From Candidatus Latescibacterota bacterium (GTDB lineage Bacteria > JAAXHH01), in contig JAJEAN010000007.1 of assembly GCA_022822725.1 (NCBI GenBank), forward strand, positions 1,375,045 through 1,439,044: 64,000 nucleotides of DNA, written 5' to 3'. The translations under genes and the position numbers were made by a program. Position 1 is the stretch's first letter. Every line of letters begins with the position of its first letter. Under the pieces are notes generated by a model, which saw nothing but the letters and a program-made list of their open reading frames with translations, searched no databases and was not told the origin of the DNA. Below, one piece after another: positions 57,884 through 64,000 of this stretch.

Positions 57884-60800
57884 TTAAAACGTATACCGCA
57901 CGCCCATCTGCACCTGCCAACGGGACGAGAGGTTGGTGGTCTGGAACACGTCCTCGCGGTCGACTCTTCCGTCTTCGTTGGCGTCCCGGACCCGGAGGTC
58001 CAGATCCGGCCTGCCCTGTTCGTCATACCCGTCGAAATTGAACAGGCCGGCGGCGTCGAACCGCACAAAGCGGCGCTGACCCCAGTCGCTGTTGATCAGG
58101 TTGGCCAGGTTCAGCACGTCCAGCGTCAATTCGAAGTGCTGGTTCCGTACGGAGGGCAACTGCTGGATCAGGCGCAGGTCCAGCCGGTTCCGCCACGGCG
58201 ACCGGGTCGCGTTGCGCCGGACGATGCCGCCCCGGGCCGCGCCCAGTGTGGGGTCGGAATCAATGAAGGCGTCGATCGCCCGCCACTCGTCGTCGGTGAC
58301 CTCCGCGCTCACGTCGCTCCGGTTTGCCGGGACGTAGGCCAGGTCGTTGCCCCGGATGCCGTCTCCATTCACGTCGTCGGCATACATGTAGCTGTACGGA
58401 TCTCCCGCGCTGCCTTCGTAGAAGACGGAGACCGTCGTTGCGAGACCCTGCCCGACCTCGAACTTCCAGGACCCACTGGCCAGGACCCGGTGCCGGACCT
58501 CGAAATCGGACGTGGCGACCGTCTCGCCGTTCGGGTCGTCGGTCTCGTTGTACTGCCAGTTGGAGATGGCGCGGCTCGACCGCCCGCTGTTGATGTCCTC
58601 GGCGTCCTGGAACACGTAGGCGACGCTGCCGAAAAGTCCGGGCAGAAACGTCGTGTTTTGTCCCTTGCGCAGCCGCAGCGTCAGGTTGAACTGGCGCCCC
58701 CTGTCCGTGTTCTCCAGGAGGATGACGTTGGTGAAATCCCCGCTGACCTTCCTGCCGCCGTAGTCGGGCCGTCCGTCCGGGGTCGTGCTGGTCGGCCTGC
58801 CGGCGTCCCCGATGTTGAGGTTGCGGAACCGGACGTCGTCCAGGTTCCGGGCCAGCAGGACTTCCACGGTGCCGACCAGGTCGAGGGGCAGCCTGCGGTC
58901 GAGGGCGAGGTTGGTGCGGAAGACCCGGGGCAGCCGAAACGCAGGATCGATGACGTTGACCTCCGTGGTCTGCGGCGCAGACAGACTCGCGTCCAGCGGC
59001 AGCGGTTGCGCGAAGGGGTCGGCCACGAACGCGGGGACGTCCTGGTCCCGGAAGGTCGCTAGATCGATGCGGGTGAAGTCTACTCCGGTGTTGCTGTAGG
59101 CGTTGGAAAGCCAGACGGCCGGCGGCAGTCCCGCGAAGACGCCGGCACCGCCGCGGATCTGCGTCCCGCGGTCCCCTCCGGCGTCGAAATTGAACCCGAA
59201 GCGGGGAGACCAGAGCACCTGCCCGCCCGGAGTCCGGTCCGTCCGGTGGCCGGTGAACTGGCGTGCGAAGCGGTCGTTGGCCAGAGGCTCATCCGGCAGG
59301 ACCGGCACGTCGGCCCGCAGTCCGAAGTTCAGGCTGAGCCTCGGGCTGACTTTCCAGTGGTCCTGGGCGTAGAATCCCAGCTGCACGTAGTCCCATGCGG
59401 CACGCGGCTGTTCGTCGCCAGGCACGCGGGACCGGCTCAGGAGGTAGCGGGTGGGGGTGCCCTGTTCGAAAGCCTCGATACCGTCGAACTCGTAGGCCCC
59501 GTAGTAGTCCTGGATGAACAGGTTGTCGAAGGAGACGAACTCGTTGTGCGTGCCGATCGTTATGGTGTGGTCCGCCCTGAACAGGTGCAGGTCGTTGGTG
59601 AACTCGAAGGTGTCCTGGTCCAGCGTATTGGCCTGGGAGAACCGTTCCACACCGAGCCGGACCTCGCCAAGGAACGCGCCGCCCGGCTCCTCGAGGTCAA
59701 TACTGACCTGGGGGAAGGAAGCGGAAAGCGGCGACCGCTTGTCCCGCACGCGGCTGTAGGATATCCGCGCTTCATTGGCCAGGCTGCCGGAGAAGGTGCT
59801 GTTGAGCTGCACGACCGACGATTGAGTGACGTTGTCGCGCCTGAACTGGTTGCTGGTAAGCGTGAAAAGAGTGCGTCCCCGGCTCAGTCCGTCGTCCAGG
59901 TCGCCGTTTACCAGGTTGTGGCGCAGGGTGAGACGGTGCCCGGGCGACAGGTTGACGTCCATCCGCGCGAAGATCTTTTCGTTCCGCGTATCCGTTGAGA
60001 AAGGGTCGTATCCGCCGGCGTCGTACCCGTACCGGTTTCGGGCGATGTCCACGATCCGCTGCAGATCGGCCGAGGCCGCCCCGAAGCGGATGGGCTGGTC
60101 CGAATCCGACGGTCCCGCGCTCGACGGGCTCGAGCGGCGCCGCAGTTCGCCGTTGACGAAGAAGAACGCCCGGTTCCTGGCCACGGGGCCGCCGAGCCGG
60201 AAACCAAGCTGGTAGTCGGTGAAATCCCCGAATTCGTCGCCGTCCAGGTCGCCCACCAGGGATTCGTTCCGGCCGAACCAGTACAGCGAACCCTGCCAGC
60301 GGTTCGTCCCGCTGCGTGTTACCGCGTTGATGAGTCCACCCGCGAAACCGCCGGAGCGCACGTCGAAGGGTGCCACCTGTACCTGGAATTCCTCGATGGC
60401 GTCCAGGCTGATCGGCTGGGCGCCTACCTGGCCCGTGGGCAGCCCCTCGCCCGTCAACCCGAAGGCGTCGTTCAGCACCGCGCCGTCCACCTGGAAGTTG
60501 TTCAGGCGGTTGTTCTTGCCCGCGATGCTCTGTCCGCCCGCCTTCGACGCCGCCTCGGGCGCCAGCCGCGTATAGTCCTGTATGCTCCGTGCGATCGAGG
60601 GCAGCCGGGCGATCTCGATCGCCGAAACGTGGGTCTCGGTACCGGTGTTCGACGCGTTCAGCACCTCGTCCCGGTGGGCCGTAACGGTGATTTCCCCAGC
60701 CTCGATAACGTCACGATTCAGTCGGAAATCCGCGCGCAGACTCTGGCCCATGGTCAGCAGAATATCCTGCCGGACGGCGGTGCGATACCCGATGTAGCTG

Positions 60801-61132
60801 ATCCGGATCTCGTACGGACCGCCGGTCCTGAGTCCGGTGATGTTGTACCGCCCGTCAGCACGGGAAAAGACGCCCGAGGCGACTCCCGTGGGTTCGTGCA
60901 GGACGACCACGGTGGCATCGGGAAGCGGCGCACCGGCATCGTCCAGAATCCTGCCGTAGAGCGTCGCGGTCGTAATACCCTGCCCGTAAGCAGGGACCGG
61001 CTGGACCATGACGAGCACCAGGGCGAGGATCGGAACGAGGGTCGGGACCGTCCGGCCCTGGGTGAGGGTCAGGGCGTGGAGTGGGGCAAGGATCGGGGCG
61101 TGGGTCGGGGCCGTCCGGCTCAGGATGCGCAT
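57884..61132 (-). CDS. TonB-dependent receptor with carboxypeptidase-regulatory-like N-domain (Oar-like)
   Basis: A 1082-residue outer-membrane transporter. I prefer ATG 61132, 10 bases after AAGGAG; ATG 61141 is too close to it. The signal peptide ends near VPAYGQ and is encoded by GGGTCGGGACCGTCC-type DNA repeats. A CarboxypepD_reg-like domain (LYGRILDDAGAPLPDATVVV to YRTAVRQDILL) spans about 55-130. A plug follows with the VDGAVLNDAFG and IEEFQVQVAPFDVRSGGFAGGLINAVTRSG region (landmark FDVRSGG). The rest is the 22-strand-type barrel, closing with MGVRYTF and a C-terminal Phe. No SusD-like partner is present, so it resembles Oar/OmpA-related receptors. Ligand unknown. Confidence 0.9.
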   Translation of the reverse strand: MRILSRTAPTHAPILAPLHALTLTQGRTVPTLVPILALVLVMVQPVPAYGQGITTATLYGRILDDAGAPLPDATVVVLHEPTGVASGVFSRADGRYNITGLRTGGPYEIRISYIGYRTAVRQDILLTMGQSLRADFRLNRDVIEAGEITVTAHRDEVLNASNTGTETHVSAIEIARLPSIARSIQDYTRLAPEAASKAGGQSIAGKNNRLNNFQVDGAVLNDAFGLTGEGLPTGQVGAQPISLDAIEEFQVQVAPFDVRSGGFAGGLINAVTRSGTNRWQGSLYWFGRNESLVGDLDGDEFGDFTDYQLGFRLGGPVARNRAFFFVNGELRRRSSPSSAGPSDSDQPIRFGAASADLQRIVDIARNRYGYDAGGYDPFSTDTRNEKIFARMDVNLSPGHRLTLRHNLVNGDLDDGLSRGRTLFTLTSNQFRRDNVTQSSVVQLNSTFSGSLANEARISYSRVRDKRSPLSASFPQVSIDLEEPGGAFLGEVRLGVERFSQANTLDQDTFEFTNDLHLFRADHTITIGTHNEFVSFDNLFIQDYYGAYEFDGIEAFEQGTPTRYLLSRSRVPGDEQPRAAWDYVQLGFYAQDHWKVSPRLSLNFGLRADVPVLPDEPLANDRFARQFTGHRTDRTPGGQVLWSPRFGFNFDAGGDRGTQIRGGAGVFAGLPPAVWLSNAYSNTGVDFTRIDLATFRDQDVPAFVADPFAQPLPLDASLSAPQTTEVNVIDPAFRLPRVFRTNLALDRRLPLDLVGTVEVLLARNLDDVRFRNLNIGDAGRPTSTTPDGRPDYGGRKVSGDFTNVILLENTDRGRQFNLTLRLRKGQNTTFLPGLFGSVAYVFQDAEDINSGRSSRAISNWQYNETDDPNGETVATSDFEVRHRVLASGSWKFEVGQGLATTVSVFYEGSAGDPYSYMYADDVNGDGIRGNDLAYVPANRSDVSAEVTDDEWRAIDAFIDSDPTLGAARGGIVRRNATRSPWRNRLDLRLIQQLPSVRNQHFELTLDVLNLANLINSDWGQRRFVRFDAAGLFNFDGYDEQGRPDLDLRVRDANEDGRVDREDVFQTTNLSSRWQVQMGVRYTF

Positions 61133-61161
61133 GGACCGCATTCTCCTTCTCTATATTTCGT

Positions 61162-61190
61162 TTCACAATTCCGGGAACGTCGAATATAAT
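61162..61190 (+). promoter_or_regulatory. Promoter of the mannonate dehydratase gene
   Basis: -35 TTCACA (61162-61167), 17-bp spacer, exact -10 TATAAT (61185-61190); leader of about 63 bases. Confidence 0.65.
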
Positions 61191-61259
61191 ACCTCACAAG
61201 CCTGAAATCGACACAGAAACTTCTTTACGCTGATAATTACCAAGCAGAAGGAGTACGTC

Positions 61260-62270
61260 ATGGCGCTCATGGAAATAGAACCCGGTCTCAAGATCGCAGG
61301 GCAGATGTCTCCCGAACCCACGCGGGAGGACCTGCAGTTCGCCCGGCAACTGGGCATTGAATACGTCTGTCTCTGGACGGACGGTGAACACGCCAACTAC
61401 GACTATTTCATGAGCCGGCGTGAGATCTACGAGGAAGCCGGCATCAAGATCTACGGTTTCGGGAACAGCGACGTGCACAACCAGGACGCCATCGTGCTCA
61501 ACCTGCCGAACCGGGACGCGAAGGTAGAACAGTACAAGCGATACATCCGCGACCTGGGCAGGGCGGGCATTCCCTATACGACGTACGCCCACATGGGGAA
61601 CGGGATCTGGAGCACGGAGCGGGAGACGACCCGAGGCGGCGCGCCGGCCCGGGGATTCGACATGGCGAAAGCCGAGGAAGGCCATTGGGGAGGTCGGCTT
61701 TACAAGATGCCGCTGACTCATGGACGGGAGTACAGCAAGGACGAGATCTGGGACAACTTCGCCCATTTCATCGGGGAAGTCGCACCGGTCGCGGAGGAAA
61801 CGGGCGTCCGGATCGGCATTCATCCGGACGATCCTCCCCAGCCGGAACTCGGCGGGATCCCGCGTTGCATTTTCAGCAGTTTCGACGGTTACTACCGCGC
61901 CATGGAAATCGCCGACAGCCCGAACGTGGGGCTTTGCTTCTGCATCGGCTGCTGGCTCGAAGGCGGGTCCCTGATGGGCCGAGGCGTGGAGGACGCACTG
62001 CGCCATTTCGGCGAACAGGGCAAGGTCTTCAAGGTCCACTACCGGAACGTGGACCAGCCCCTGCCCCATTTCGTGGAGACCTTCATCGACAACGGGTACT
62101 TCGATATGTACAAGGCCGCGCGGGTCCTGGAGGAAACCGGTTTCTACGGGGTCATGATCCCCGACCACATCCCCGAGATGGCGGGAGACGGCCGGATCGG
62201 TTACGCCTACTCGATCGCATACATGAAAGCGCATGCCGACCGGGCACGGGCGGAGTGCGCGGCCGCGTAA
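61260..62270 (+). CDS. uxuA: Mannonate dehydratase (UxuA family)
   Basis: A 336-residue TIM-barrel metalloenzyme that converts D-mannonate to 2-keto-3-deoxygluconate in hexuronate catabolism. AGAAGGAG lies 6-8 bases before the ATG. GIHPDDPPQPELGG (about 182-195) is the family signature with the catalytic His-Asp; FCIGCW, VHYRNVD and MIPDHIPEM contribute metal ligands. It is shorter than the E. coli enzyme (about 394 residues) but matches the shorter branch of the family, which also includes other sugar epimerase-like members. Hence the substrate is probable, not certain. It is followed 45 bp later by xerD. Confidence 0.85.
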   Translation: MALMEIEPGLKIAGQMSPEPTREDLQFARQLGIEYVCLWTDGEHANYDYFMSRREIYEEAGIKIYGFGNSDVHNQDAIVLNLPNRDAKVEQYKRYIRDLGRAGIPYTTYAHMGNGIWSTERETTRGGAPARGFDMAKAEEGHWGGRLYKMPLTHGREYSKDEIWDNFAHFIGEVAPVAEETGVRIGIHPDDPPQPELGGIPRCIFSSFDGYYRAMEIADSPNVGLCFCIGCWLEGGSLMGRGVEDALRHFGEQGKVFKVHYRNVDQPLPHFVETFIDNGYFDMYKAARVLEETGFYGVMIPDHIPEMAGDGRIGYAYSIAYMKAHADRARAECAAA

Positions 62271-62315
62271 GTGCGGCGGACAGGACCGGCGACCGGGGAA
62301 GGACCGGCCTGCGTC

Positions 62316-63200
62316 ATGAATGAACTGAACGATTTCCTCACCCACCTGCTCATCGAACGGGGGCTGTCGCCGAACAGCCACGAGGCGTACCGCCGTGACC
62401 TTACCTCCTACAAAAACCACCTTGCCCGGCGCGGGATCGCTTCCTTCCCGGACGCCACGCGCCAGGACGTCCAGGGGTTCATCGCCTACCTGCGTCGCCG
62501 CGGGCTTGCGCCTTCGAGCATTGCGCGGCACGTATCGGCTGTACGGATCTTCCACCGTTTCCTCATCGGCGAGGGACTGGCCATGTCAGACCCCACCGAA
62601 CACGTCAAGGTACCCAAGCAACCGCGCCGCCTCCCGGTCGTCCTGAACAGGGAGGAGATCAGGACGTTGCTCGAGCAGCCCGACCATACGACGTCGCTTG
62701 GACTGCGCGACCGGGCGATCCTGGAGTTCATGTACGCCACCGGCCTGCGGGCGTCAGAGCTACTGGATTTCAGGCGGCCCGATCTCCTCTTCGAAACCGG
62801 GCTGGCGCGCATCTTCGGGAAGGGCGGCAAAGAACGCCTGGTTCCCGTAGGCCGCCAGGCGATCAACGTGATCCGGAACTACCTGCACAAGGTGCGTCCC
62901 GCCCTGGCATCGCCGAAAAGCGGCGAGGTGCTCTTCCTGAACGCCCGCGGCGGACGGCTGTCCCGCATGGGCCTGTGGAAGATCATGGATACCTACGTGG
63001 AACTGGCCGGCCTCGAAAAGAAAGTCAGTCCCCATACCATGCGTCATTCCTTCGCCACCCATCTCCTGGAAGGCGGCGCCGATCTGCGCGCCGTCCAGGA
63101 AATGCTGGGCCACGTGGACATCGCCACGACCCAGATCTACACGCACGTCGACCGCGAGTACCTCAAGGACGTGTACACCCGGTATCATCCCCGGGGGTAA
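62316..63200 (+). CDS. xerD: Site-specific tyrosine recombinase XerD
   Basis: A 294-residue tyrosine recombinase that resolves chromosome dimers at dif. The SAM-like N-domain ([20 protein letters not shown]) binds the core site. All catalytic residues are present: R145 in TGLRASEL, K172 in [11 protein letters not shown]240 and R243 in [13 protein letters not shown]266 in [15 protein letters not shown] and Y275. Length and motifs fit XerC/XerD, not a phage integrase; XerD is preferred from the [11 protein letters not shown] context. ATG 62316 is where homology begins, with GGGGAAGGA 13 bases upstream. It overlaps no neighbour and faces the Lnt gene. Confidence 0.92.
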   Translation: MNELNDFLTHLLIERGLSPNSHEAYRRDLTSYKNHLARRGIASFPDATRQDVQGFIAYLRRRGLAPSSIARHVSAVRIFHRFLIGEGLAMSDPTEHVKVPKQPRRLPVVLNREEIRTLLEQPDHTTSLGLRDRAILEFMYATGLRASELLDFRRPDLLFETGLARIFGKGGKERLVPVGRQAINVIRNYLHKVRPALASPKSGEVLFLNARGGRLSRMGLWKIMDTYVELAGLEKKVSPHTMRHSFATHLLEGGADLRAVQEMLGHVDIATTQIYTHVDREYLKDVYTRYHPRG

Positions 63201-63231
63201 TGCCCGGTTCATAAAGAAGCTATTTAGCGGG

Positions 63232-64000
63232 TTAGCTGGAATTGCTTCCGCGGAAGCGTGGGGTCCGTCTGCCCGCCAGGGCCGCCGCGACAACGGCCAT
63301 CACACAGCAGAACAGGGCGAACACGTCGCCGTAACGGGTGTAGAACGTGAGGCCGCCCCGGTTGGGATGGACATTCGCGACGGTGGTCGTGGCGACCATC
63401 ATCGGCGTTGTGCCGTAGACGGTTCCCGTGGAGGAGATGAACCCCGAAATACCTGTATTCGCCGCGCGGATGATCGGGGTACCGTTTTCCACGGCGCGCA
63501 ACACCGCCATGGAGAAGTGCTGGGCGGGCGCCGACGTGGTCCCGAACCAGGCGTCGTTGGTCATGACCACGAGCACGTCGGCACCGTTCAGCGGAAATCT
63601 CCGGACCAGGTCCGGGAAAATGGATTCGTAGCAGATGACCGTGCCGATACGCATGTCCCGTCCGGTGAGCGGCATCACGGTCAGTTCGTCCCCGGGTGTC
63701 AGATCGCCAATCGCGCCGGTCAACCCGGATAGGAAGGAGAAAAGGCTCGGTATCGGCAGGTATTCACCGAAGGGCACCAGGTGCATTTTGCTGTAGGAGC
63801 TTACGATCCCCCGGTCGGGCAGCAACAGGAAGGCGCTGTTGTATATGTCGTCTTCACCGGACCGGTAACCCAGCGCGCCGGTTAGCAGCGGAACCCCCGC
63901 CTCCTCGGTCAACGCGCGCACCTGTTCGTTGTACGCTTCATAGGCCGGGCTTTCCAGCCAGAAGGTCATCGCCGTCTCGGGGAACACGATGAACTCGGGG
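63232..64000 (-). CDS. lnt: Apolipoprotein N-acyltransferase, C-terminal part (partial)
   Basis: C-terminal half of Lnt, which adds the third acyl chain to outer-membrane lipoproteins; the gene runs off the right edge. The nitrilase-type catalytic triad is visible: Glu in VFPETAM, Lys in [16 protein letters not shown] and Cys in [31 protein letters not shown] and [18 protein letters not shown] are typical. A final transmembrane helix ([18 protein letters not shown]) precedes the charged end. The several lipobox proteins in this window are likely substrates. Confidence 0.92.
   Translation of the reverse strand, partial: PEFIVFPETAMTFWLESPAYEAYNEQVRALTEEAGVPLLTGALGYRSGEDDIYNSAFLLLPDRGIVSSYSKMHLVPFGEYLPIPSLFSFLSGLTGAIGDLTPGDELTVMPLTGRDMRIGTVICYESIFPDLVRRFPLNGADVLVVMTNDAWFGTTSAPAQHFSMAVLRAVENGTPIIRAANTGISGFISSTGTVYGTTPMMVATTTVANVHPNRGGLTFYTRYGDVFALFCCVMAVVAAALAGRRTPRFRGSNSS

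Noticed and set aside
62316-63200. Integrase marking a mobile island
   Set aside because: Length and motifs fit chromosomal XerC/XerD; no attachment-site duplication at the tRNA or other mobility genes were seen.

Overview
The window is high-GC bacterial DNA with a Gram-negative, free-living, heterotrophic gene set: a TonB-dependent receptor, a LysM lytic transglycosylase, apolipoprotein N-acyltransferase (Lnt), Tat- and lipobox-bearing exported proteins, XerD, HU and LeuRS. Seven phytanoyl-CoA dioxygenase (PhyH) family genes, two sulfatases, two enolase-superfamily enzymes, two creatininase-family hydrolases and many PLP enzymes fit marine or sponge-associated lineages of the Latescibacterota/Poribacteria kind. 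That placement is inferred from gene content only. I see no insertion sequence, prophage, CRISPR array or rRNA; one tRNA-Ala is present.

Layout. 1-4.5 kb: a tightly coupled (+) operon, PhyH (cut by the window edge) - enolase-superfamily enzyme - PhyH - PhyH - creatininase. 4.5-7.4 kb: a (-) operon, amidase - SelA-like PLP protein - SDR. 7.5-12.3 kb: fused indolepyruvate:ferredoxin oxidoreductase and a membrane acyltransferase. 12.5-18.8 kb (-): twin Tat-exported aminotransferases, a GT2 glycosyltransferase and LeuRS. 18.9-26.5 kb (+): PhyH-HEAT fusion, AAA/DUF4143 ATPase, stand-alone AICAR formyltransferase and two sulfatases. 26.5-33.5 kb: a DHDPS-family aldolase (-), then (+) a threonine-synthase-like enzyme, a fused DUF1537 kinase-PdxA protein and a lipoprotein solute-binding protein. 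33.6-37.1 kb (-): a 29-residue AURKAIP1/COX24-type basic protein, HU, SppA, LysM transglycosylase, tRNA-Ala. 37.4-44.7 kb (+): a phosphatase-ADP-ribosylglycohydrolase fusion, three different PLP enzymes, a creatininase and a PhyH. 44.8-46.1 kb: VapBC and a solitary MazE/AbrB-like antitoxin. 46.2-56 kb (+): PhyH - enolase superfamily - PhyH - a 1308-residue Big2/LRR lipoprotein - a metallophosphatase-like protein that has lost its metal ligands. 56-64 kb: an AT-richer gene-poor gap, an FAH-family protein, a TonB receptor, mannonate dehydratase, XerD and partial Lnt.

Functionally the region reads as catabolism of sulfated or acidic sugars and small organic acids (sulfatases, UxuA, enolase superfamily, FAH, KDG/DHDPS-type aldolase, D-threonate-type kinase/dehydrogenase) mixed with envelope housekeeping. 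Several promoters resembling the sigma-70 consensus can be read directly.

The most unusual signals are four. (1) Most intergenic gaps contain imperfect short tandem duplications. At six loci the last codons and stop codon of a gene are copied into the downstream spacer; at others the 5' leader or start codon is copied. (2) Several domain fusions are uncommon: PhyH-HEAT, DUF1537-PdxA with a low-complexity insert, and DSP-ARH. (3) Two PhyH paralogues have non-canonical iron-ligand motifs. (4) A UshA-like protein has its metal site erased and ends in a beta-rich, possibly barrel-forming region.
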